Origin: Elephas maximus indicus
Lineage: Eukaryota; Chordata; Mammalia; Proboscidea; Elephantidae
Direction of reading: 5' to 3'
Length of the DNA stretch: 64,000 bases
Assembly: GCF_024166365.1 (NCBI RefSeq)
Contig: NC_064821.1
Coordinates: forward strand, 55,083,093 to 55,147,092
Positions 10,596-22,408 of this stretch are shown in pieces; the first letter of the stretch is position 1; the number at the start of each line of letters is the position of its first letter. The translations under genes and the position numbers were made by a program. The notes under the pieces are model-generated. The model was not told the DNA's origin. It worked only from the letters and a program-made list of their open reading frames with translations, and did not search any database.

Positions 10596-10824
10596 CTGAC
10601 TCCAGAGTCTGTGTGACTAACAACCATGTTACTCTCGCTCATGATAAAGTCTCAAAGACCCCTCACACACTGGTCCTTCTGGTGACCGTGCCGGGGATGG
10701 TGTAGGCTGTGGGTATGCTGACGAGGCTCAGTGAAGCTGGCAGTGAGCCCAGATAAACAGGAACCTGAGGGGAGAATTGTTGCTCACAGATGTTCACAAA
10801 GGGCTTCCACCTAGTGTATCAGCT

Positions 10825-11175
10825 ACTGTTGACATAATAATGCTGCATAACAAAATAATAATAACCATAACAATCATGCTGTGTAACAACAACAAACCAT
10901 CAGTGGCATCCAAGGATAACCATTTATCCACTTACTGCTCACACATCTAGGATGCGGGGATGAGTTAGGTGGCCCCACTGATCTGGCTTGGCTCACTCAT
11001 ATGTCTGGAGGTCAGCTGAGGATTGGCTGATCTAGTCTGGATCTGCCTGAGGCAGTTCGGCTCCATATGTTTCTCATTCTCCTCCTAGGAGGACACTGCA
11101 AAGCTACATGGCAAAGGGCGTGGATACAGGGAGGGGTGCAGAATTGGGGCCATCATGGCACTCTACCACACACAC
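10825..11175 (-). mobile_element. Old mammalian repeat, probably LTR-type
   Basis: CTACTGTTGACATAATAATG followed by stretches such as GGAGGTCAGCTGAGGATTGG resembles 44560-45110. The family is not certain. No coding content. Confidence 0.4.
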
Positions 11176-11214
11176 ATTATCTCTGGCATAAATTAGTGGC
11201 ATGAACTGGCAGGG

Positions 11215-11553
11215 CCCACTACCCGTCTGTTAGTGTGTTGTACTATGGTGGCTTGCATGTTGCTATGATGCTGGAAGCTATGCCACTGGTATTTCAAATA
11301 CTTTCAGGATCACCCATTGTTAACAGGTTTCAGTGGAGCTTCCAGACTAAGATAATGTAGGAAGAAAGACCTGGCAATCTCTCCCAAAAATTAGCCAAGA
11401 AAATCATATGGATCACAACAGAATATTGTCTAACTAGACTCAAACATACCAATGGTCATGAAGACCGTGCAGGACCAGGCAATGTTTCCTTCTGTTATAC
11501 ATAGTGTTGCCCTGAGTCGGAACCAAGTAGCCAGTAACTAACAACAACAACAC
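11215..11553 (+). mobile_element. Short RTE derivative: 5' body fused to 3' tail
   Basis: The first ~220 bp match the RTE 5' region (compare 4610-4830: GGTATTTCAAATAC, AGCTTCCAGACTAAGA). The last ~100 bp match the RTE 3' end (CAGGACCAGGCAATGTTTCC then CTAACAACAACAAC). All coding sequence is missing between them. It is either an internally deleted RTE or a member of a non-autonomous, SINE-like family using RTE ends. Confidence 0.8.
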
Positions 11554-11629
11554 AGCAGGGTAGGCCAAAGGGAAGGGTATTGAGTGAGCTGGAACTCTGA
11601 AATCTGCCACTAATAGGCAATGTCAATGA

Positions 11630-11690
11630 CCACATCACTTAATCCCTATGGGCCTCCATTTCCTCATCGGTAAAATGGAGAGCTGCACTG
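11630..11690 (+). mobile_element. MIR fragment
   Basis: CCTCCATTTCCTCATCGGTA followed by AAATGGAG is the MIR core only. Confidence 0.5.
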
Positions 11691-11949
11691 CCTCCCAGGA
11701 GTCATTGCTACTGGAGTCCTCTCATCCTGGGCTCCAAATATCAAATCTTCCCTATCCCTTTTCTTCCTTAGGAGAAGAAGCCTCATTGCCAGTATGTCTC
11801 AGGCCTCCAGCATGTTTTGAGGGTCCAGTCCCTCAAAGCCCACTCATCAGATTGCAGCACATGTCTGTGAAAGTTCACAGGCCAGAGCACATGGCAGAAG
11901 AATAAACACGAAACATCTTCCCAAAGCATCAGATTTTCTGTGAAATTTG

Positions 11950-12451
11950 GGTTGTTGTTGCTATTAGGTACCATCTAGTTGGCTCCAACTCATAGTGACC
12001 CTATGTACAACAGAACAAAATACCGCCCAGTTCTGCACCATCCTAACAATCATTGTTATGCTTGAGCCCATTGTTGCAGCCTCTGTGTCAATCCATCTCC
12101 TTGAGGGTCTTCCTCTTCTTTACTGACCCTCTACTTTACCAAGCATGATGTCCTTTTCCAGGGACTAATCCCTCCTGATAACATGTCCAAAGTATGTGAG
12201 GTGTAGTCTCACCATCCTTGCTTCTAATGAGCATTCTGATTGTACTTCTTCCAAGACAGATTTTTTTGTTCTTTTGCAGTCCAAGGTATATTCAATATTC
12301 TTTGCCAATACGTCTATTCAAAGGCATCAATTCTTCTTTGGTTTTCCTTATTCATCCTCCAGCTTTCACCTGCATATAAGGCTTGGGTCAGGCACACCTT
12401 AGTCTTCAAAGTGACATCTTTGCTGTTTAACACTTTATAAGAGGTCTTTTG
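11950..12451 (-). mobile_element. RTE (BovB-like), 5'-truncated 3' end
   Basis: Complement of the last ~500 bp of the RTE: GTTGTTGTTGCTATTAGGTA tail, then AATCATTGTTATGCTTGAGC and CCCTCTACTTTACCAAGCAT. It ends inside the reverse transcriptase C-terminus, where an L1 3'UTR begins. Confidence 0.87.
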
Positions 12452-13289
12452 CATAGTTAAGTGGTAACTTTGGTGAAGGATAAGACAGTACACAGTACTG
12501 CACAGCTTGTACAAGGGAAGGTCACAGAAGCTCCATTGACACATCCGAATTGCTGGGCTGAGGGCTGTGGGGACCATGGTCTCAGGGAACATCTAGCTCA
12601 AATGGCATAAAATACTTTATAAAGAAAATTTTCTACATTCTACTTTGGTTAAGTAGCATCTAGGGACTTAAGAGCCTCTGTGAGTGGCCATCTAGGATAC
12701 TCCACTGGTCTCATCCCTTTAGGAACAAGGAAGAATGAAGAAAACTAAACATACAAGGAAAAGATTAGTCCAAAGGACTAATGGACCACATCTACCACAG
12801 CCTCCATCAGACTGAGTCCACTACTACTAGATGGTACCCGGCTACCACCACTGCTGTGACAGGGATCACAACAGAGGGTCCCAGACAGAGCTGCAGAAAA
12901 ATGTAGAACAAAATTCTGACTCAAAAAGGAAGACCAGACTTACCGGCCAGACAGAGACTGGAGAAACCCTGAGAATATGGCCCCCAGACACCCTTATAGC
13001 TCAGTAATGAAGTTACTCCTGAGGTTCACCCTTCAGCCAAAGATTAAAAAAAAAAAAGATTACACAGGCCTATAAAACAAAACAAGACTAAAGGGGCACA
13101 ACAGCTGAGGGACAAGGACTAGAAGGCAGAAGGGGACAAGAAAGCTGGTACTAGAGAACACAAGATCGAAAAGTAAAAGTGTTGACATGTTGTGGGGTGG
13201 TTAACCTATGTCATAAAACAATATGTGTATTAACTGTTTAATGAGAAACTAGTCTGTTCTGTAAACCTTCATCTAAAGTACAATAACAA
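12452..13289 (+). mobile_element. L1 3'UTR fragment (lineage of L1-E)
   Basis: TTAAGTGGTAACTTTGGTGA through CCTTCATCTAAAGTACAATA matches the 3'UTR of the L1 ending at 58497. It joins the 5'UTR of L1-A at 13290 with only ACAATAAC and no long poly(A). Confidence 0.85.
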
Positions 13290-16248
13290 GGCGGGGCCAA
13301 GATGGCAGAATAGACAGATGCTTCCAGTGAGCCCTCTTAAAACAAAAACCCAAAAAAACAAGTGAAACGGATATATTTATGAAAAGCTAGGAGCCCTGAA
13401 CATCAAAGGCAAGGTTAGAAAATGAACTGAGAGGCAGGGGGAGGAAGAGACAGTGCAGTAGCACTGAGGAGTTACCAGACCTGAATTGCCAGGAGCCCTC
13501 AGGCACCATTCCTGGAAGCAGCTGCAGCTGGCTGGTACTAGCGTTCAGCCACAGTTTCCTCAGGAAGAAGCAGCCAGCCACACAGCCTACTCACACCTCT
13601 GGAACCAAAGGAGAACAGCGCCTTCAGCAAAAGCTAAGTACTCGTGTATATTTTACTGAATCCCCCACCCCTAAGCTGGCTTCAGTGGCTGTTGATCTCC
13701 TTGGGCCTGAGGTAGGCCCTGTGAGAGCCTAGAGCCATCCTCCAGGCCCTGGAGAAGGAATAAATTAGCAACTAGGGGAAAAGATAATTTGCTAGCTCCA
13801 CTCACAAGGGGAGCTCAGGACAGAAGCAGCGCCTGTCCAGGCATAAATGATCTGTGGACTTTGAGTACCCTTCCCTTCTGCATGGACCTGTGTGGGCCTA
13901 TTTCAGGAGAACAAGCCCTTGTTGGCAGACTACAACTGATTCAGCTGTGCGGTGGAGAGGTGGGTATTTGATGTTTGACACTGCTTTGCCTATTAAACAG
14001 GGTAATCACCTACCCAGATCAGGCGCCTCAGGACTGGTGGCTCCACTCAGGTCACCCAGCCACCTGTGCCAGGGGTCCAAGGATAACTGGTCCCTCCCAG
14101 TCCTTACAACCAAAAACATTGGGTGCCCATGGTCCGTCTGTAGAACCCACCCACCTGTATGCTGTAAGGAACAGGGACACACTTTCCTCAGGGACACTTG
14201 GGAGAAAATTCTCAGCCCCCTGCCTTGTTCAGAGTGTGACCCCTGCTGCAACCAGATACTACTACCTACACCAATCACCCCTGCCTCTCTAAGACTGTAG
14301 GACAGAGCCTGTACCACACACTTGAGGATCAGCTACCTGGACACCTGAGCTGAATTCATACAAGAAAAGTGAATGGACTCCTAGACCGACATACCTGATA
14401 ACAACTTTAGCCATCTGGGGACAGGACATCAGAGCTCCAAAGGCAAAAATAATCAAGCTAGCACACTCAAGCAACCCATTTGGGCATATCAAAACAAAAC
14501 AAAGCAAGAAGCTATGATACAGTAAGCAAACATAAAATAAACTAATACAATAATTTATAGATGGCTCAGAGACAACAGTCAATATCATGTCACATAAATA
14601 AACAGACCATGACTGCCTCAACAAGCTCTCAAAACAAAGAATCAAGGGATCTTCTAGATGAAAGTGCATTCCTGGAATTACCAGAGGTAGAATACAAAAG
14701 ATTAATATATAGAACCCATGAAGACATCAGGAAGGAAATCAGGCAATACACAGAACAAGCCAAGGAACACACAGAAAAAGCAGATGAAGAAATTAAAAAG
14801 GTTATTCAGGAGCATAATGAAAAATTTAATAAGCTGGAAAAATCCATAGACAGATGGCAATCAGAAATTCAGAAGACTAGCAATAAAATTACAGAATTAG
14901 ACAACTCAATAGAAAGTCAGAGGAGGAGAACAGAGCAAGTGGAAGGTAGAATTGGTGACCTTGAAGATAAAGCACTTGGAACCAATATATTTGAACAAAA
15001 ATCACATAAAAGAATTTTAAAAAATGAAGAAACCTTAAGAATCATGTGGGACTCTATTAAGAGAAATAACCTATGAGAGATGGGAGTACCAGAACAGGGA
15101 GGGATAACAGAAAATACAGACAGAACTGTTGAAGATTTGTTGGCAGAAAACGTCCCTGATATCGTGAAAGATGAAAAGATATCTATCTAAGATGCTCATT
15201 CAACTCCACATAAGGTAGATTTTAAAAGAAAGTCACCAAGACATATTATAATCAAACTTGCCAAAACCAAAGATAAAGAGAGAATTTTAAGGGCAGCTAG
15301 GGATAAATGAAAAGTCACCCTCAAAGGAGAGGCAATAAGAATAGGCTCAGACTACCTGGCAGAAACCATGCAGGCAAGAAGGCAATGGGGGTGACTTATA
15401 TAAAATATTGAAGGAAAAAAAATGCCAGCCAAGAATCTTATATCCAACAAAACTGTCTCTCAAATATGAAGGTGAAATTAAGACATTTCCAGATAAACAC
15501 AAGTTGAGGGAATTCGTAAAAACCAAACCAAAACTATGAGAAGTACTAAAGGGAGTTCTTTGGTTAGAAAATCAATAATATCAGGCATCAACCCAAAACT
15601 AGAACACTGGGCAGAGCAATCAGAAGTCAACCCAGACAGGGAAATCACAAAAATAAATCAAGACAAAAAAACACTCAAAACAGGGAAACAGAGATGTTAT
15701 TACGTAAAAGAAGACAACATTAAAACAGTAAAGACGGGCTAAGAAATGTAGTCATAGATCTTCCATACAGAGAGGAAGAAAAGGCAATACAAAAGGAATA
15801 AAAGTTAGGTTTAAATTTAGAAAAATAGGGGTAAATAATAAGGTAACCACAAAAGAGACAAACTATCCTACACATAAAAATAAAATACAAGAAAAAAATA
15901 GAGACTCAGCAGAAACAAAATCAACAACAACAAACATGCGGAAAGGACAATATATAAAGGTGATCTACTCAGCACATAAAATTAAGTGGGAAAAAGAAAC
16001 TGTCAACAACACACAAAAAAAGACATCAAAATGATAGAACTAAATTCATACCTATCCATAATTAACGCTGAATGTAAATAGACTAAATGCACCAATAAAG
16101 AAACAGAGAGTGGAAGAATGGATTAAAAACACAATCCGTCTATATGCTGCCTACAAGAGACACACATTAGACTTGGAGACACAAACAAACTAAAACTCAA
16201 AGGAAGAAAAAAATATATCAAGCAAACAACAATAAAAAATGAGCAGGA
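13290..16248 (+). mobile_element. L1-A, 3'-truncated LINE-1 (5'UTR, ORF1, start of ORF2)
   Basis: It begins GGCGGGGCCAAGATGGCAG, the conserved YY1-type start of L1 5'UTRs. A 5'UTR of ~1.27 kb, an ORF1 remnant (14561-15590) and the first ~220 bp of ORF2 follow. At 16249 the sequence changes abruptly to the 5'UTR of another L1. Loss of the 3' end is opposite to the usual 5' truncation of L1. Confidence 0.88.
14561..15592 (+). pseudogene. L1-A ORF1 (RNA-binding coiled-coil protein), broken
   Basis: ORF1 proteins form trimers through a coiled coil and bind L1 RNA. The frame from the ATG at 14561 reads 171 residues with a heptad-rich segment from about residue 55 to 140 (for example EIKKVIQEHNEKFNKLEKS). 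It stops at 15074-15076. The RNA-recognition part follows after that stop (a VPEQGG motif near 15090, [18 protein letters not shown] near 15240-15290) with several further stops. Non-functional. Confidence 0.8.
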
Positions 16249-17516
16249 GGGTGCCAAGATGGTGGAATAGACAGACACTTCCGACAACCCCTCTTTACAA
16301 CAAAGACCCGAAAAAACAAGTGAAACGAGTATATTTGTGACAAGCTGGAAGCCCTGAGCATCAAAGGCAAGCTTAGACAATGAACTGAGGGGTTAGGGGG
16401 AGGAAGAAACAATTCAGAAGTAGAGAGGAGTTACCGGACCTGAATCGGGAGGAGCCCTCAGGCACCATTCCCAGAGCGGCGGCTGCAGTAGGCTGGTACT
16501 AGCGTTCGACCGCAGTTTTCTCAGGGAGAAGCAGCCAGTCACACAGCCTACTCGCACCTCCAGAACCTAAGGAGAACAGGGTGCTCTTAGCAAAAGCTAA
16601 GTACTTGGGTATATTTTACTGTGTCCCCCACCCCCAAGCCGGCTTCAGCAGCTGGATCCCTGGGCCTGAGATAGACCCTGGTGAGCACCTACAGCTGTCC
16701 TCCCAGCCTTGGGGAAGGAAAAAATTTGCAAATGGGGGGAAAAGATAATTTGCTAGCTCCATTAACCAGGGGAGCTCAGGGCAGAAGCTGCTCCTGTCCA
16801 GGCATAAACTACCCATGGATCTTGAGCACCTTTCCCTTTTGCACGGACCTGTGTGGACCTATTTTGGGAGAATAGGCCCTTGTTGGCAAACTCCAACCAT
16901 TTCAGCTGTGCGGTGGAGAGGTGGGTGTTTGACATTTGACATTGCTTTGCCTATTAAACAAGGTCCTCACCTACCTACATCAGGGACTTAAGGACTGGTA
17001 GCTCCACTCAGATCACCCAGCCACCTGCGACAGAAGTCCAAAGATAACTGGTACCTCCCAGTCCTTACAACCAAAACCTATGGGTCCCCATGGTCCAACT
17101 GCAGAACCCCCCCACCTGCATGCTCTAGGGAACAGGGATGCATATTCCTCAGAGATGCTCGGGGATTGGTTCTCAGCCTCCTGCCTTGTTCAGAGCGTGA
17201 CCCCCTGCTGCAATCAGATACCAGTATATACACCAATCACCCCTGCCCCTCTAAGACTGTAGGATGGAGCCGGTACCACACACTTGATAGCAGCTACCTG
17301 GAAACCTAAGCTGAATTCATACAAGAAAACTGAATGGACTCCTAGACTGATACACCTGATAACAGCTCTAGCCAGCTGGGGACAGGACACCAGAGCTCCA
17401 AAGGCAAAAATAATCAAGCTAGCTCACTCAAGCAACCCATAGGGGTATACCAAAACAAAGCAAAGCAAGCAGCTATGACACAGTAAGCAAGCATAAACTA
17501 ATACAATAACTTCTAG

Positions 17517-18497
17517 ATGGCTTGGAGACAGCAGTCAATATCAAGTCACATAAAGAAACAGGCCATGATCACCTCAAGAGGCTCTCAAATCAAAGAATCC
17601 AGTGATCTTTTAGATGAAAGTACATTTCTGGAATTACCAGATGCAGAATACAAAAGTTTAATATACAGACCACTTCAAGACATCAGGAAGGAAATGAGGC
17701 AATACACAGAACAAGCCAAGGAACACACAGATAAAGCAACTGAAGAAATTGGAAAGATTATTCAGGAACACAATGAAAAGTTTAATAAGCTGGAAAAATC
17801 CATAGACAGACAACAATCAGAAATTCAGAAGATTAACAATAAAATTACAGAATTAGATAACTCAGTAGAAAGTCAGAGGAGCAGAATTGAGCAAGTAGAA
17901 GCTAGAATTTCTGAACTCGAAGATAAATCACTCGGCGCTAATATATTTGAAGAAAAATCAGGTAAAAGAATTTAAAAAAATGAAGAAACCTTAAGAATCA
18001 TGTGGGACTCTATCAAGAGAAATAACCTATGAGTGATTGGAGTACCAGAACAGGGAGGGATAACTGAAAATTGTTGAGGATTTGTTGGCAGAAAACTTTC
18101 CTGATATTGTGAAAGATGAGAAGATATCTATCGAAGATGCTCATCGAACTCCACACCAAGACATATTATAATCAAGCTTGCCAAAACCAAAGATAAAGAG
18201 ACAATTATAAGAGCAGTGAGGGATAAAAGAAAAGCCACTTACAAAGGAGAGCCAATAAGAATAGACTCAGACCACTCGGCAGAAATTATGCAGGCAGGAA
18301 GGCAATGGGATGACATATTTAAAAAATTGAAGAAAAAAAATTGCCTGACAAGAATTATATATCCATCAAAACTGTCTCTTAAATATGAAGGTGAAATTAA
18401 GACATTTCCGGATAAACACAAGTTGAGGGAATTCATAAAAACCAAACCAAAACTAAGAGAAATACTAAAGGGAGTTCTTTGTTTAGAAAATCAATAA
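17517..18497 (+). pseudogene. L1-B ORF1, broken
   Basis: A 152-residue frame from 17517 contains the coiled coil (EQAKEHTDKATEEIGKIIQE and onward). It ends at a stop in AGAATTTAAAAAAATGAAG. The RNA-binding C-terminal half resumes in another frame at 18216-18497 (ETMQ-like EIMQAGRQWDD, then KLSLKYEGEIKTF). A ~30-bp deletion relative to L1-A lies near 18070 (the ENT-repeat region). Confidence 0.8.
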
Positions 18498-18969
18498 TAT
18501 TAGGGATCAACCCAAGACTAGAACACTGGGCAAAGCAACCAGAAGTCAACCCAGACAGGGAAATCCAAAAAAACAAAGCAAAATTAAGAAAAAAGGAGAA
18601 AAAAAGCCCAACACAGAGTAACAGCGATGTTATTATGTAAAAGAAGACAACACTAAAATAATACAGAGGGACTAAGAAATGTAATCATACACCTTCCATA
18701 TGGAGAGGAAGATAGGCAATACAAAGAAATAAAAGTTAATTTTAAATTTAGAAAAATAGGGGGAGATAATAAGGTAACCACAAAAGAGACGAACTGCCCT
18801 ACTCATCAAAATAAAATATCAGGGAAAAATACAGACTGAGCAGAAACAAAATCAACAACAACAAATATGAGGAAAGAACAATATATAAAGGTGATCTACT
18901 CAGCACATAAAATCAAGTGGGAAAAAGAAACTGTCAACACACAAAAAAAGACATCAAAATAATAGCACT

Positions 18970-21900
18970 AAATTCATACCTATCCATAATTACCCTGAAT
19001 GTAAATGGACTAAATACACCAATAAAGAGACAGAGAGTGGCAGAATGAATTAAAAAACAAGATCCGTCTATATGCTGCCTACAAGAGACACATGTTAGAC
19101 TTAGAGATACAAACAAAAACTCAAAGGATGGAAAAAAATATATCAAGCAAACAACAATAAAAAAAGAGCAGGAGTGGCAATATTAATTTCTGACAAAATA
19201 GACTTTAAAGTTAAATCCATCAGAAAGGATAAGGAAGGACACTATATTATGATTAAAGGGACAATACACCAAGAAGATATAACCATATTAAATATTTATG
19301 CACCCAATGACAGGGCTGCAAGATACATAAAACAAACCCTATCAGCATTGAAAAGGGAGATAAGCAGCTCCACAATAATAGTAGGAGACTTCAACACACC
19401 ACTTTCGGTGAAGGACAAGACATCCAGAAAGAAGTTCAATAAAGACACGGAAGATCTAAATGTCACAAATCAACCAACTTGACCTCATAGACATATACAG
19501 AACCCTCCACCCAACAGCAACCAACTATACTTTCTATTCTAGTGCACATAGAACATTCTCTAGAATAGACCACATATTAGGTCATAAAGCAAGCCTTAGC
19601 ACAATCCAAAACATTGAAATATTACAAAGCACCTTCTCTGACCATAAGGCCGTAAAAGTGGAAATCAATAACAGGAAAAGCAGGGAAAAGAAATCAAACA
19701 CTTGGAAACAGAACAATACCCTGCTCAAAAAAGACTGGGTTATAGAAGACATTAAGGATGGAATAAAGAATTTCATAGAATCCAATGAGAATGAAAACAC
19801 TTCCTATCAGAACTTTTGGGACACAGCAAAAGCGGCACTCAGAGGCCAATTTATATCAATAAATGCACACATCCAAAAAGAAGAAAGGGCCAAAATCAAA
19901 GACTTATCCCTATGACTTGAACAAATAGAAAGAGAGCAACAAAAGAAACCCACAGGCACTAGAAGAAAACAAATAATAAAAATTAGAGCTGAACTAAATG
20001 AAATAGAAAACAGAAAAACAATTGAAAGAATTAACAAGACCAAAAGCTGGTTTTTTGAAAAAATCAACAAAATTGATAAACCACTGGCCAAACTGACAAA
20101 AGAAAAACAGGAGAGGAAGCAAATAACCCGAGTAAGAAATGAGATAGGTGATATTACAACAGACCCAACTGAAATTAAAGAATCACATCAGATTACTATT
20201 AAAAACTATACTCAAACAAATTTGAAAACCTAGAAGAAATGGTTGAATTCCTAGAAACACACTACCTACCTATACTAACACAAACAGAGGTAAAGGTAGA
20301 ACAACTAAATAGACCCATAACAAAAGAAGAGATTGAAAAGGTAATAAAAAAAAAAAAACTCCCAACAAAAAAAAAGCCCTGGTCCAGACGGCTTCACTAC
20401 AGAGTTCTACCAAACTTTCAGAGAAGAGTTAACACCACTACTACTAAAGATATTTCAGAGCATAGAAAACGACGGAATACTACCAAATTCATTCTATGAA
20501 GCCACCATATCCCTGATACCAAAACCAGGTAAAGACACCACAAGAAAAGAAAATTATAGACCTATATCCCTCATGAATGTAGACGCAAAAATCCTCAACA
20601 AAATTCTAGCCAAGAGAATTCAATAACATGTCAAAAAAATAATTCAACATGACCGAGTGGGATTCATACCAGGTATGTAGGGATGGTTCAACATTAGGAA
20701 AACAATTAATGTAATCCACCACATAAATAAAACAAAAGACAAGAATCACATGATTTTATCAATTGATGCAGGAAAGGCATTTGACAAAGTTCAACACTCA
20801 TTCATGATAAAAACTCTCAGCAAAATAGAAATAGAAGGAAAATTTCTCAACATAATAAAGGGCATTTATACAAAGCCAACAGCCAACATCACCCTTAGAG
20901 CCTGAAAACTTTCCCACTGAGTTCGGGAACCAGACAAGGATGCCCTTTATCACCACTCTTATTCAACATTGTGCTGGAGGTCCTAGCCAGAACAATTAGC
21001 CTAGATAAAGAAATAAAGTATCTCTATTTGCAGATGACATGATCTTATACACAGAAAACCTTAAGGAACCCTCCAGAAAACTATTGAAACTAATAGAAGA
21101 GTTTGGCAGAGTATCGGGATACAAGATAAACATACAAAAATCACTTGGATTCCTCTACACCAACAAAAAGAACATCGAAGAGGAAATCACCAAATCCATG
21201 CCATTTACCGTAGCCCCCAAGAAGATAAAATACTTAGGAATAAATCTTACCAGAGATGTAAAAGACTTATACAAAGAAAACTACAGTACACTTCTGCAAG
21301 AAATCAAAAGAGACATACATAAGTGGAAGAACTCAAGGATAGGAAGACTTAACATTATAAAAATGTCTATTCTACCAAAAGCGGTCTATACATTTAATGC
21401 AATTCCGATCCAAATCCCAACGACATTCTTTAATGAGATGGAGAAACAAATCACCAACTTCATATGGAAGGGAAAGAGGCCCCAGATAAATAGGCATTAC
21501 TGAAAAAGAAGAACAAAGTGGGAGGCCTTACTTTGCCTGATTTTAGAACCTATTATACCGCCACAGTAGTCCAAACGGCCTGGTACTGGTACAACAACAG
21601 ATACATGGACCAATGGAACAGAATTGAGAATCAAGACATAAATCCGTTCACATATGAACAGTTGATATTTGACAAAGACCCCAAAACAGTTAAGTGGGGA
21701 AAAGACAGTCTTTTTAACAAATGGTCCTGGCATAACTGGATATCCATCTGCAAAAAAATGAAACAAGACCCATACCTCGCTCCATGCACAAAAACTAACT
21801 CAAAATGGATCAAAGACCTAAATATAAAATCTAAAACGATAAAGATCATGGAAGAAAAATAGGGACAACCTTAGGAGCCCTAATACATGGCATAAACAGT

Positions 21901-22408
21901 GTATAAAACATTATAACAAATGTAGAAGAAAAACTAGATAACTGGGAGCTCCTAAAAATCAAACACCTATGCTCATCCAAAGGCTTCACCAAAAGAGTAA
22001 AAAGACTACCTACAGATTGGGAAAAGTTTTTAACTATGACATTTCTGATCAGTGCCTGATCTCTAAAATCTACATGATACTGCAAAAACTCAACTGCAAA
22101 AAGACAGATAACCCAATTAAAAAATGGACAAAAGATATGAATAGACACTTCACTAAAAAGACATTCAGGTAGCCAACAGATATATGAGGAAATGTTCACG
22201 ATCATTAGCCATTAGAGAAATGCAGATCAAAACTACAATGAGATTTCATCTCACTCCAACAAGGCTGGTATTAATCCAAAAAACACAAAATAATAAATGT
22301 TGGAGAGCCTGTGGAGAGATTGGAACACTTCTACACTGCTGGTGGGAAAGTCAAATGGTACAACCACTTTGGAAATCGATTTGGCGCTTCCTTAAAAAGG
22401 TAGAAATA
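18970..22408 (+). pseudogene. L1-B ORF2 (endonuclease/reverse transcriptase), multiply broken
   Basis: Endonuclease blocks ([11 protein letters not shown] near 19170; [10 protein letters not shown] near 19380; FSDHKAVKVEINNRK near 19640) and reverse transcriptase blocks are readable in several frames. Stops and frameshifts occur, for example at 19913-19915, ~20340 (A-run), ~20685 (TAG) and ~20900. The catalytic FADD is at 21026-21037. The Zn-knuckle [17 protein letters not shown] is reached just before the cut at 22408. Confidence 0.82.

Larger units (their letters stand above)
16249..22408 (+). mobile_element. L1-B, 3'-truncated LINE-1
   Basis: It starts at a GTGCCAAGATGGTGGAATAG 5'UTR closely related to that of L1-A (~1.27 kb). 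ORF1 is at 17517-18497 and ORF2 runs from about 18970. It is cut at 22408 inside the Cys-rich C-terminal end of ORF2, where the 5'UTR of L1-C begins. No 3'UTR or poly(A) of this copy is seen. Confidence 0.88.

Noticed and set aside
13854..14300. Open frames of 148 and 105 codons in the L1-A 5'UTR, and a 126-codon antisense frame at 14289-14669 (an ORF0-like idea)
   Set aside because: The corresponding places in L1-B and L1-C do not keep the same frame, so there is no sign of selection for a protein.
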